A stretch of 64,000 bases of DNA from CAZSSH01 sp964609825 (GTDB lineage Bacteria > Verrucomicrobiota > Lentisphaeria > Victivallales > Victivallaceae), in the NCBI GenBank assembly GCA_964609825.1, contig CAZSSH010000002.1, forward strand, positions 1 through 64,000, read 5' to 3'. The notes below the pieces were generated by a model. That model worked only from the letters and a program-made list of their open reading frames with translations. It ran no database searches and had not been told where the DNA came from. A program made the translations under genes and the position numbers. Within the stretch, counting starts at the first letter, position 1. Each line of letters opens with the position of its first letter. Below are positions 15,835 through 24,356 of the stretch, piece by piece.

Positions 15835-16767
15835 TTATTTTTCCCCCCGCCTGGCGCCAGTCGCATTCAAATAATACTGCGCCAACACCTGAATCCCGAG
15901 CGACATGATGAGCAGGATCAAGCCCAGGGCAAAGAGTACGCTCCGCAAGGTACCGTCGGCTTCGCCGAAGTTGTTGGCCAAGGTGGCCGCGATGGTGGTC
16001 CCGCCCGCGTTGAGCGACTCGGGCATCACGATCACGTTGCCGATGACAAACAACACGGCCATGGTTTCGCCGAGCGCGCGGCCGAGGCCGACAAAGATCG
16101 CACCCAGCATCCCCCGGATGCCGTAGCGCATGACAATATCCCACGTGACTTCCCAGCGGGTGCACCCCAAGCCGTAAGCCGACTCGCGCAGCACCCCGGG
16201 GGTCATCATAAACACGTTGCGCATCAATGCGCTGATAAACGGCAATACCATCAAGCCCAAAATCACCCCGGCGGTCAAAAACCCGAAGCCGTTGTATTCG
16301 GCGCCGAAGAAGGGGATTTTGCCCAATTTCAAAGTATCCGCCAAAAACGGCTGAACATGCAATTGCATCAACGGGACGATGACAAACAAGCCCCACATCC
16401 CGTAAATTACACTCGGGATCGCCGCCAGCAAGTCGAGAGCGTGACTCAGCACATTGCCGACGGCCTTGGGGGCGTCCACGAGATACATCGCCACCGCAAA
16501 CGCGCCGGGCACCGCCAGCACGAGGGCTATGACGGTGGTGAGCAAGGTCCCGGTGATCGCGGGCAAGGCGCCGTAACGGTTCTCCACCGGATTCCACTCG
16601 GTCCCAAAAATAAAACCGAGGCCGAACTGTGACCACGCCGTCCGCGACCCCCAAAGGAGCTGGATAAACAGCATCACACTCAGGATGATCACCAGCAAGG
16701 CGCACAGTCCGCACACGGCTTTAAATACCCGGTCGGCGCCGGAAGATTTCATAAATGTAAGGGTCAT
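15835..16767 (-). CDS. pstC: Phosphate ABC transporter permease PstC
   Basis: This 310-residue inner-membrane permease has about six helices, and the EAA loop appears as GVLRESAYGLGCTRWEVTW. The start at MTLTFMKSS (16767) overlaps the pstS stop as ATGA, which is the best evidence for this start. An in-frame ATG 24 bases upstream would lie inside pstS. The gene order pstS-pstC-pstA-pstB-phoU is the classical one. Confidence 0.93.
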   Translation of the reverse strand: MTLTFMKSSGADRVFKAVCGLCALLVIILSVMLFIQLLWGSRTAWSQFGLGFIFGTEWNPVENRYGALPAITGTLLTTVIALVLAVPGAFAVAMYLVDAPKAVGNVLSHALDLLAAIPSVIYGMWGLFVIVPLMQLHVQPFLADTLKLGKIPFFGAEYNGFGFLTAGVILGLMVLPFISALMRNVFMMTPGVLRESAYGLGCTRWEVTWDIVMRYGIRGMLGAIFVGLGRALGETMAVLFVIGNVIVMPESLNAGGTTIAATLANNFGEADGTLRSVLFALGLILLIMSLGIQVLAQYYLNATGARRGEK

Positions 16768-17789
16768 TTTACCTGAACGAGGTTTTTCCACTCCGCGTCA
16801 ATCAATTTGACGACGTTTTCGGGCACGGGCACATATTGGAGCTTGACCGCGGCGGGAGCGCCGGTGGTGTAGCACCAGTCAAAGTACTTTTTAAGCGCGG
16901 CGGCTTTGGCCGCGTTGGACTGATTGCGCTGGACCAACACATAGGTCAAACCGGTGATCGGCCAGGAGCTTTCGCCCGGTTGGTCGGTGAGAACCATATA
17001 AAAGCCGGGGGCGTTTTGCCAGTCGGCATTGGCACTGGAGGCCTTAAAGGTATCCATGTTGGGCTCGACGAATTTGCCGTCATGATTTTTGAGCACCACG
17101 GTGGCGAGCTTGGACTCGACCGCATAGGTATACTCGGTGTAGCCGACGGCGCCGGGAATGCGGATCACGTTGCTGCAGACTCCGGGATTCTTTTGTCCGG
17201 CGATATTGCCCTTGGACGGCCAGTTGACCGCGGGACCGCAGCCGACTTTATCCGACCACTCTTTGGAGATTTTGGCAAGATAGTTGGTAAAAATAAAGGT
17301 AGTGCCGGAGCTGTCGCCGCGGCGGACGACGGTGATCTTGAGATTGGGGAGCTTTAAGCCGGGGTTGACCGCGGCGATCTTGGGATCGCTCCAGTTGGTG
17401 ATGTTGCCGAGGAAAATGTTGCCGACGGTGTCCTGATCGAGCTTAAGCTGATTGGCCTCGATGCCGGGAATGTTGGCGACGATCACCACCCCGCCGGTGA
17501 GCATCGGGAACTGGGCGAGATTGGCTTTATCAAGTTCTTCCTTGGTCAGCGGGTTGTCGGTGCCGCCAAAGTCGATGGTTTTTTCTTTGATCTGATTGAT
17601 CCCGGCGCCGGAGCCGCTGCCCTGATAGGTGACCTCGATCTGCGGATTTTCCTGCGTAAAATTATAGGTCCACACCCGGTACACGGGAGCCGGAAAGGTG
17701 GCGCCCGCTCCGTTGAGGGAGACTTCCGCGCCCCACAGCGAAGTCGCGGTCATCATGGCCGCCGCTGCGATTTTTGCGATTTGTTTCAT
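16764..17789 (-). CDS. pstS: Phosphate-binding protein PstS
   Basis: This 341-residue periplasmic binding protein has a signal peptide (MKQIAKIAAAAMMTATSLWG, cleavage after GA or so). Phosphate-binding motifs are GAGATFPAPVY at the mature N-terminus, GSGSGAGINQI, DFGGTDNPL and RGDSSGTTFIF. It captures phosphate and delivers it to PstCA. AAGGAG lies 8-9 bases before the ATG. It is the first gene of the operon, and a Pho-box-like repeat sits about 50 bases upstream. Confidence 0.96.
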   Translation of the reverse strand: MKQIAKIAAAAMMTATSLWGAEVSLNGAGATFPAPVYRVWTYNFTQENPQIEVTYQGSGSGAGINQIKEKTIDFGGTDNPLTKEELDKANLAQFPMLTGGVVIVANIPGIEANQLKLDQDTVGNIFLGNITNWSDPKIAAVNPGLKLPNLKITVVRRGDSSGTTFIFTNYLAKISKEWSDKVGCGPAVNWPSKGNIAGQKNPGVCSNVIRIPGAVGYTEYTYAVESKLATVVLKNHDGKFVEPNMDTFKASSANADWQNAPGFYMVLTDQPGESSWPITGLTYVLVQRNQSNAAKAAALKKYFDWCYTTGAPAAVKLQYVPVPENVVKLIDAEWKNLVQVK

Positions 17790-17823
17790 TAGTGTTACTC
17801 CTTTTTAGTGATGAGATACGTAT

Positions 17824-17855
17824 AATATAAACCGCAATTGTTAGGATTGTGTTAG
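17824..17855 (-). promoter_or_regulatory. Pho-box-like repeat and -10 of pstS
   Basis: On the minus strand CTAACA occurs at 17850-17855 and again at 17839-17844, an exact 11-bp repeat as in PhoB/PhoP boxes. It is followed 9 bases later by a TATATT -10 (17824-17829). There is no separate -35, as expected for a PhoB-activated promoter. The box overlaps the last codons of the preceding gene (stop at 17841). Confidence 0.65.
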
Positions 17856-19217
17856 GCCAAGATTTGCATCTTGTATAATTTTTTGAATCAGTTTGGGAAG
17901 ATCGTCGGCGATCATCCCCAAGGACCCCGCCTCCCCGGCGCGTCCGTGCAAAAACACCGCAAGTCTCGCCGCCTCAAATGGTTCCATCTTGCTCAAAAAG
18001 GCGCCGATGCACCCGGCGAGGACATCGCCCGCCCCGGCGGTCGCCAGATTGACGCACCCGGAGGAGTTAACAGAAACACGGGCTTGACACCCGACGCGAG
18101 TAAAAGGACCCTTATGCACCACTGTCACCGGCAGCTTGTCAAGCTCAAAAACCTTGTCCAGCTTCGCCGCTTCGCCGCCATGGGGTGTTAAGATTATGTT
18201 AGGCCGCCACCGGGCAATTTTGGGGCGGTCGGCCAAAAGATTCAACGCGTCGGCATCGAGTACCAGTGGCTTTTTGCCCGCGAACAAGGCGCTTAACACC
18301 GGCAAACGGTCCTCGGTCTTGCCCCAGCCTGGCCCGGCGACCACCGCGTCGCAGAGCTCAAGGAGTTGCGGCAAAAAAGAGATCTGATTGACAATCACCG
18401 CCGACGGTAAATTGGCCGGGCGCACCTCGCAAATCAAATGGACACGTCCCGCGCCCGCGCGCAGCGCGGCCTCCGCCGTCAGCGCCGCCGCGCCGGGATA
18501 ACGAGCGCTCCCGGCCAGCACGAGGACAATCCCTCGCGAATTTTTATGTGCATCAAAACTTGGTTGCGGAAAGTGTTTGCGCGCATCGGCCAAAAAATAA
18601 CTCTCCCCGACGCTTGCCGCCGGTTCGCCGATCTCGATGGCGACCTGGCGCAGCATCCCGGAGTGTTTGCCGAAGCAACCCGACTTGGGGTAACCAAAGG
18701 TGATCGTCATCGCCGCTCCGACCGCCAAACCGTCAAAATTGACGGCGTCGCCGGGGACGCCGGAGGGCAAATCAAGCGAGATCACCGGCTGCGCAAGGGT
18801 GTTGACAAACTCGATCCAATCACGGACAGTGCCGGTGAGTTCTCCCCCAAAACCAATCCCCAACAGCCCGTCAATGATGATATCCGAGTCGTTAAAATCC
18901 CAGACCGAGAGATTTTGCTGAAAAATAATCGGCACCGGGCAATCCAGCACCGCTTCGGCGGCTTCGTTGCGGTACTCCCCGGGCGGGATCAAAGAGTAGA
19001 TCACCGGCGGATTTTTGAGATAACGCGCCATCGCAATCGCGTCGCCGCCGTTGTTGCCCTTGCCGGCCAAAATCACTGCCCGGCGGTTGCCCGCATAAGC
19101 GTTGACGATCTCCGCCGCGCCGCGCGCCGCCTGATCCATCAGCCGGTAACCGGAAACACCGCGCGCCATCGCAGCGGCCTCCAACGACCGCATTTCGGCA
19201 ACCGAAACAATTTTCAT
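17841..19217 (-). CDS. nnr: Bifunctional NAD(P)H-hydrate repair enzyme
   Basis: This 458-residue fusion repairs damaged NAD(P)H. Residues 1 to about 205 are the NAD(P)HX epimerase (YjeF_N, NnrE), with AGKGNNGGDAIAMARYL and the DGLLGIGFGGELTG loop. Residues about 215-455 are the ADP- or ATP-dependent dehydratase (NnrD, ribokinase-like), with VLDADALNLLA, NIILTPHGGE, and LATAGAGDVLAGCIGAFLS holding the catalytic Asp. The length is slightly below E. coli Nnr (515). It lies 17 bases downstream of dnaG, as the last gene of a seven-gene minus-strand operon. Confidence 0.93.
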   Translation of the reverse strand: MKIVSVAEMRSLEAAAMARGVSGYRLMDQAARGAAEIVNAYAGNRRAVILAGKGNNGGDAIAMARYLKNPPVIYSLIPPGEYRNEAAEAVLDCPVPIIFQQNLSVWDFNDSDIIIDGLLGIGFGGELTGTVRDWIEFVNTLAQPVISLDLPSGVPGDAVNFDGLAVGAAMTITFGYPKSGCFGKHSGMLRQVAIEIGEPAASVGESYFLADARKHFPQPSFDAHKNSRGIVLVLAGSARYPGAAALTAEAALRAGAGRVHLICEVRPANLPSAVIVNQISFLPQLLELCDAVVAGPGWGKTEDRLPVLSALFAGKKPLVLDADALNLLADRPKIARWRPNIILTPHGGEAAKLDKVFELDKLPVTVVHKGPFTRVGCQARVSVNSSGCVNLATAGAGDVLAGCIGAFLSKMEPFEAARLAVFLHGRAGEAGSLGMIADDLPKLIQKIIQDANLGLTQS

Positions 19218-19234
19218 AACAACCTCCCGGCAAC

Positions 19235-21037
19235 CTAGTTATTATACTTTTGGAGCTCGGTCAAAATCTGCATGCGCTCCTCAAAAGTGGCGGCATACGC
19301 CATTTTGGCAATCAACCGGTCGCGCACACTTTTGGCACGCTCTAGTTTATATGCCTTGACCGAGTCCTGCAATGCCTTATCGACATCATCGGCCCGGTAA
19401 CTCACATCGCCGACGATGATTTCGCTGATTTCCGGGAGCTCCTTGTCGCGGATAAAATCGCCAATGAGAGCGCAAACCTTGTCGTGCTCCCCTTCCAGCG
19501 CGGCGCTGATGGCAATATTGAGCACCTTACACGCATCGCTGTCGGCGGGAAGCTCATCCGCGCTCAAAACGTCCGCCAGCAACCGGGCCGCCGACTCATA
19601 ATGTACCGCCAATTTGAGCAAAGTCAATAAGGAAGCATTGATTTTTTCGGCCGCGCGCAACGGTTTGGCGATCTCACGCTCGGCCGGACGAAACTCCGCC
19701 GTGCGACGTTCGCGTGTACGCAGGTGGTTGAGCTGGGCCAAAAAGCTGCTCTCGCTCACGGCGAGGCGGGCGGCACACTCACGGACATAGCCGTCAAACT
19801 CCACCGGGTTGGTGACTTTGAGCAAGTACTCGGCGACTTGCGACACCGCCTGCGATTTGCCCACGGGCGAAGATTGGTCAAAGTTGGCTGTCGCCGCCGC
19901 GATCACCGTATCCATCCACGGTGTGGCAAGGGTCAACGCCTCCTCCATCGCCGCCGCGCCGCCCGAGTTGTAAAGTTCGTCCGGGTCCTTGCCGCCGGGG
20001 AAACGGATGACATTAATCTCCATCGACAGCGGCAACAGTATCTCAATCGCCCGCAAAATCGCTTTTTGTCCGGCCGCGTCGGCGTCAAACGCCAAAAAAA
20101 CTTTGTTGCAGTGGCGGCGGATCAGCCTTGCCTGCGACTCGGTGAAACCGGTCCCCTGCGGCGCCATCGCGCACGGGATATTGGCACGGTGAAACGCAAT
20201 CGCGTCCAGCTGTCCTTCGCATAAAATGGCCATGTTGCGCTTGGCCATTCCGTCGCGGGACAAGGGCAAGGCGTAAAGAAGATTGCCCTTTTTAAAAATC
20301 GGGGTCTCGGTGGTGTTGATGTATTTGCCGCCGTTGAGAGGCTTATCCTCCAGCGAGCGGGCGCTGAAGCCGACGACGCGCCCCTGTTCATTCTCTATGG
20401 CAAAAGTAAGGCGGCCCTTAAAGTGGTCGTAGTACCGCCCCGACTCTTCTTTCCGGCGCAAAATCCCGGCGGTATGCAACTCCTCCACGGTGTAGCCGAG
20501 CCGCAGTCCATGATTGAGGCAGCTTGTCCACTCGTCAGGCACGGCGCCGATTTTATATTTGGCGGCCTCCTCAAAGGAAATGCGGCGTTTCTGCAAATAA
20601 CGCCCCGCCGGGCTGTCCGGGTTGGCCTGCAAAAACTCGATAAAATAGCGGCAAAACTCCTCATTGATCCGGTAGAGCCGCTCGCGCGCTCCGGCCAGGC
20701 GCTGCCCCTCCTCGCGTGTCAGATGGTCGCCCGTCTCGGGGATGATCACGCCCGCGCGCCCGGCGAGCATGTGCAATGCGTCAATAAAGTTGACGCTTTC
20801 TTTCTCCATATAAAACTTAAAAACATCGCCGCCCTTGCCGCAGCCGAAGCAATGAAACATCTGCTTGTTGCCGTCGACGTGAAAGGACGGCGTCTTCTCA
20901 TTGTGAAACGGGCAAAGGCCCTTGTAAGTGTTGCGGCCGGAGGATTTTAACGGGATGAAACTCCCGATGACTTCCACAATATCCGAACGGCTTCGCACTT
21001 CATCAATAATATCCTGATTGACTTGTGAATTCCTCAT
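19235..21037 (-). CDS. dnaG: DNA primase
   Basis: This 600-residue primase makes RNA primers at the replication fork. Its N-terminal CHC2 zinc finger has ligands Cys42, His45, Cys63 and Cys66 (CPFHNEKTPSF and FHCFGCG). The catalytic core holds the TOPRIM metal sites ILCEGQLDAIA and FLAFDADAAGQKA. The C-terminal third should bind DnaB helicase. It overlaps the TPR lipoprotein gene by ATGA (21034-21037). The usual rpsU-dnaG-rpoD neighbourhood is absent, and it sits instead behind zinc-uptake genes. Confidence 0.96.
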   Translation of the reverse strand: MRNSQVNQDIIDEVRSRSDIVEVIGSFIPLKSSGRNTYKGLCPFHNEKTPSFHVDGNKQMFHCFGCGKGGDVFKFYMEKESVNFIDALHMLAGRAGVIIPETGDHLTREEGQRLAGARERLYRINEEFCRYFIEFLQANPDSPAGRYLQKRRISFEEAAKYKIGAVPDEWTSCLNHGLRLGYTVEELHTAGILRRKEESGRYYDHFKGRLTFAIENEQGRVVGFSARSLEDKPLNGGKYINTTETPIFKKGNLLYALPLSRDGMAKRNMAILCEGQLDAIAFHRANIPCAMAPQGTGFTESQARLIRRHCNKVFLAFDADAAGQKAILRAIEILLPLSMEINVIRFPGGKDPDELYNSGGAAAMEEALTLATPWMDTVIAAATANFDQSSPVGKSQAVSQVAEYLLKVTNPVEFDGYVRECAARLAVSESSFLAQLNHLRTRERRTAEFRPAEREIAKPLRAAEKINASLLTLLKLAVHYESAARLLADVLSADELPADSDACKVLNIAISAALEGEHDKVCALIGDFIRDKELPEISEIIVGDVSYRADDVDKALQDSVKAYKLERAKSVRDRLIAKMAYAATFEERMQILTELQKYNN

Positions 21038-21813
21038 TTCGTGATTTGTTTGAGGCGGTTTTCCGCCAAAATCCGTTTCACATCGTAGTCTTTGTTGCCC
21101 TCGACGGCGCGCAGAAACTCACGGTAATACTGGATCGCCCCGCGGGTCTGCGGCTCGTATTGATCAAAATAAGTGGCGACGTTAAAAATCACCACCGGGT
21201 CATTGGTATTTTTGCGGTAAGCCTTGAGCAGCGTTTCCTTGGCCAGCGGGCTCTTGTTGAGCGCCTGTGCAATGCCCAATTGGTTGTAAAATTCGGCCGT
21301 ATCAACCATATCCGGGCTGAATTTCATCAAAAAGAGCAAATACGTAAGCTGCTTGGCCGGGTTGACTGCGGCATAGACATTGGCCAGCAATACGAGCGTA
21401 TTTTTGTCGGTCGGCGACAGCTTCTGAGCGCGGGTGAGCGCCGCCAGAGCATCGCTGTAACGGGTGCTGTCCTTGGCGTAAAGCCGACCCAACGTGTAAA
21501 AGGCCAAAAAGTTGTCGGGATTGCTCTTGGTCGCCTGCAATGCCGAGTCGAGCGCCCGGTCGTTGTCGTTGAGTTTCTCACAAGCCAAGGCCTTAAACAC
21601 CAGCGCCGAAGCGTTGCCCGGCTCGCGGTCGAGCGCCCGGTCACAGTGTTTGACCACCAGCTGCCAGTTGCCGCGACCGGCCTCGCGGGCGGCGTTGTTG
21701 AGCGAAGTCTCCACCGTCGGCTTGCCGCAGCCGTAAAGCAATAACAGCGCCGCCAGGACCGGCAGCACGCCAAACATCATTTTTCTACTCAAAAATACCG
21801 TATATTGTTTCAT
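21034..21813 (-). CDS. TPR-repeat lipoprotein
   Basis: This 259-residue protein has a lipoprotein signal (hydrophobic residues 13-27 ending in LLLYGC, with Cys29 as lipidation site). About four to five tetratricopeptide repeats follow, as in NWQLVVKHCDRALDREPGN and YSDALAALTRAQKLSPTD. It is predicted to be anchored in the outer or inner membrane facing the periplasm, acting as a protein-binding scaffold. The specific partner is unknown. It sits between znuB (3-base gap) and dnaG (ATGA overlap) in a compact operon. Confidence 0.8.
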   Translation of the reverse strand: MKQYTVFLSRKMMFGVLPVLAALLLLYGCGKPTVETSLNNAAREAGRGNWQLVVKHCDRALDREPGNASALVFKALACEKLNDNDRALDSALQATKSNPDNFLAFYTLGRLYAKDSTRYSDALAALTRAQKLSPTDKNTLVLLANVYAAVNPAKQLTYLLFLMKFSPDMVDTAEFYNQLGIAQALNKSPLAKETLLKAYRKNTNDPVVIFNVATYFDQYEPQTRGAIQYYREFLRAVEGNKDYDVKRILAENRLKQITK

Positions 21814-21816
21814 TTG

Positions 21817-22662
21817 TTACACCTTTTTAACCCGTAACGAGTGATAGATCAATGCGCATACATAGACGAGACCGGCAAATACCACAATCACCGGGCCCGA
21901 CGGCATCCGGTAATAAAAACTGATCAACAAGCCGATGGTGACAAATACCCAGTTGAGCACCCCCGACACCACCATCATCGACCACAAGTGGCGGGTGAAG
22001 CACCCGGCGGTCGCGGCGGGCAAAGTCAAAAGAGCGATCACCAAAATAATCCCGACGATATTCATCATCAACACAATGGTCAATGCGGTCAGGACAAGCA
22101 AGGACAAATAAATCAGCTTGACCCTCACCCCGCGCAATTCGGCAAACGTCCCGTCAAAACACATCGCCAGCACGGGGTTGAAAAAGATCACCACGGGGAT
22201 GAGTACGATGATATCCAAGATGATCGTCATATATACTTCCGGCGTCGACAAAAGTAAAATATTGCCGAACAAATACCCCTGCCAGTCCACATACCCCGGC
22301 GTCCGGTCAAGAAACAGCAAACCGATCGCCATCCCCAAGGCCCACATGACGCCAATGATGGTGTCTTCGCGCTCCTTGGCGTATAAACTTACCACGCCAA
22401 CCAAGAGCGCCGAAATAACAGCCCCCACCACCGCACCCCAGGTGGCGGAGCAAAACGACCACAGCAGAACCCTCTCTAAAAAAAGCGCAATCCCCACCCC
22501 GCCCAAGGCGGCGTGCGAAATCGCCCCCGCAATCGACGAAATGCGTTTGGTGACCACAAAAGTGCCGATGATGCCCAGCGTAATGCTGGACAAAGCACCG
22601 ATCAACAGAGCATTACGCAAAAACAGCATTTCGGGCGCAAACAAAAGTTGTAAAAATGACAT
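21817..22662 (-). CDS. znuB: Zinc/manganese ABC transporter permease
   Basis: This 281-residue ABC-3 family permease has about eight hydrophobic helices. Family motifs include SSIAGAISHAALGGVGIAL near residue 40 and the conserved helix MNIVGIILVIALLTLPAATA near 200. It forms the membrane channel of the zinc uptake system with the ATPase at 22666 and the binding protein at 23424, 3 bases downstream of the ATPase gene. Zinc is the favoured metal because of the His-rich binding protein. Manganese or iron cannot be excluded. Confidence 0.88.
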   Translation of the reverse strand: MSFLQLLFAPEMLFLRNALLIGALSSITLGIIGTFVVTKRISSIAGAISHAALGGVGIALFLERVLLWSFCSATWGAVVGAVISALLVGVVSLYAKEREDTIIGVMWALGMAIGLLFLDRTPGYVDWQGYLFGNILLLSTPEVYMTIILDIIVLIPVVIFFNPVLAMCFDGTFAELRGVRVKLIYLSLLVLTALTIVLMMNIVGIILVIALLTLPAATAGCFTRHLWSMMVVSGVLNWVFVTIGLLISFYYRMPSGPVIVVFAGLVYVCALIYHSLRVKKV

Positions 22663-22665
22663 TGT

Positions 22666-23421
22666 TTACGACTCCTTTTGGCAATTGCAAAAGCACGAGT
22701 GGTCGTGCTTGATCAAATTGACGTGATGATGATACACCTGATTGATCGCTTCGTCGTCCAGAGTGCCCGCGTTATGGATTGAGACCTCGCGGTTGACGCA
22801 AATGACTTTGTCGATCTCCTTGTTGACAAACCCCAAGTCGTGCGACACCGTGAGGATCGTCATGCGCTTGCGCAAACGGTCCAGCGTCGCGTAAAAGTCA
22901 CCCTCGGCCCCCGGGTCGATGTTGGCCGTAGGCTCATCCAGGAGCAACAGCTCGGGGCTGCAGGCCAGCGCCCGCGCAATCAATACCCGCTGCCGCTGAC
23001 CGCCCGACAAGGAGGCAAAGCTCATGTTGGCCAGATTGGCGATTTTGAGTTCATTCAGAGAATCCATCGCGATGTCCTTGTCGGCCTTGGAGTAGCCGAA
23101 ACAAAAATTGCGGCGCATCCGCCCCATCAAAGCAACCTCGATCGCCGTCACCGGAAAGGCCGGGTCGAGCTGATGATACTGCGGCATGTAGCCGATTTTG
23201 CCGCGCGATTTTTGCGGCTCCTCGCCAAAGATACGGATGATGCCCGAGTTGGGCGAAATCAAACCCAGCAGCAACCGCAAGAGCGTGCTTTTGCCGCCGC
23301 CGTTGGGCCCGACGATACAGCAGGACTCCCCGGCCTTGATCTCAAGATTGACGTCGCTCAAAATGAGGCGGCTCGACTCGTAGCCGAAGTTGAGGTGTTT
23401 GATTTCGACGATGTTAGCCAT
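22666..23421 (-). CDS. znuC: Zinc ABC transporter ATP-binding protein with His/Cys tail
   Basis: This 251-residue ATPase has Walker A GPNGGGKSTLLRLL (residue ~38), signature SLSGGQRQRVLIARALA, Walker B LLLLDEPTANIDP and switch His (TVSHDLG). It energises the ZnuB permease. The C-terminal 25 residues are unusual: YHHHVNLIKHDHSCFCNCQK carries five His and three Cys, and could sense or buffer the transported metal in the cytoplasm. It is spaced 2-3 bases from both neighbours. ZnuC proteins of other bacteria can have His-rich C-termini, but the Cys cluster is less usual. Confidence 0.9.
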   Translation of the reverse strand: MANIVEIKHLNFGYESSRLILSDVNLEIKAGESCCIVGPNGGGKSTLLRLLLGLISPNSGIIRIFGEEPQKSRGKIGYMPQYHQLDPAFPVTAIEVALMGRMRRNFCFGYSKADKDIAMDSLNELKIANLANMSFASLSGGQRQRVLIARALACSPELLLLDEPTANIDPGAEGDFYATLDRLRKRMTILTVSHDLGFVNKEIDKVICVNREVSIHNAGTLDDEAINQVYHHHVNLIKHDHSCFCNCQKES

Positions 23422-23423
23422 GA

Positions 23424-24356
23424 TTATCTGGTTTCAAACCCCTCTTTGATCAGGTCGGCCATTTGTCGCATATTGGTCAAAACATCCTCGGCCAAAGAGT
23501 CGAGCGGCGCGACCTTGCCCTTGATGGCGGTCGCCAGCGCCTTGGCGCTGTTTGGGTTAAACTGCATTTGCACAAAGACGACTTTGACGCCGTCCTTTTG
23601 TGCCTCTTTGATCACCTCCAGCAAATGCGCCGGGCTCGGCTCACGGCCGCCGAGCTCAATCGCGGCCTGCTTCAACCCCGCGGTCTGGGCAAAGTAGCCG
23701 AAGCCGGGGTGATAAACGTAAAACGAGCGGCCCTGATACTGCGCAAGGGTGGTTTTGATATAGCTCTCAGTCGCGTCGGCTTCCTTGTCAAAAGCGGCCA
23801 GATTGGCCTCAAATTTGGCTTTGTCCTGCGGCATTTTTTCGCTCAACTCTTCACAAATCTGGGCGGCGATGATTTTAAGATTGGCGGGCGACAGCCAGAT
23901 GTGAGGGTCGAGCCCGTCGTGATGATGGTGGCCGTCATGGTCATGCCCTTCTACTTTTTTGCCGTCCTTGTGATCGGTGTCATGATGCTCATCCTCGCCG
24001 CAGCAGTCGCCGTCAAACGGGATCTTTTGGATCTTTTCATCCAAATCGACGACCTTGACCTTGCTTCCGGCCAAGGGACGCATCAGATTCTCTTCAAAGG
24101 GCATCCCGGAGGAGAAAAAAATCGCCGAACTCATCAGGTCGCGGACTTCCTGCGGCCCGGGGGTGTAGTCGTGGGGATTGCGACCCACCGGCAGCACGGT
24201 GTTGACGTTGACGGCGTCGCCGGCGATCTTTTTGACCACAAACGCCACCGGCGCAATCCCGGCGCTGATCCTGAGTTTGCCGTCTGACGGTTTGTCCGCT
24301 TCGCCGCAGCCAAAAAGCCCGAGCGCCAACAAAAACAACAACAGCTTTTTCATCAT
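23424..24356 (-). CDS. znuA: Zinc-binding lipoprotein ZnuA
   Basis: This 310-residue cluster A-I binding protein has a lipoprotein signal (ALGLFGC, lipidated Cys17). Metal ligand regions are visible as VGRNPHDYTPGPQEVRDL, GLDPHIWLSPANLK and YVYHPGFGYFAQ, each with the metal-binding His. Between the first two lies the acidic, His-rich loop typical of zinc-specific ZnuA (residues about 112-145, with CCGEDEHHDTDH and HDHDGHHHHDG). It captures zinc for ZnuBC. It overlaps the upstream GHL10 gene by ATGA. Confidence 0.92.
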   Translation of the reverse strand: MMKKLLLFLLALGLFGCGEADKPSDGKLRISAGIAPVAFVVKKIAGDAVNVNTVLPVGRNPHDYTPGPQEVRDLMSSAIFFSSGMPFEENLMRPLAGSKVKVVDLDEKIQKIPFDGDCCGEDEHHDTDHKDGKKVEGHDHDGHHHHDGLDPHIWLSPANLKIIAAQICEELSEKMPQDKAKFEANLAAFDKEADATESYIKTTLAQYQGRSFYVYHPGFGYFAQTAGLKQAAIELGGREPSPAHLLEVIKEAQKDGVKVVFVQMQFNPNSAKALATAIKGKVAPLDSLAEDVLTNMRQMADLIKEGFETR

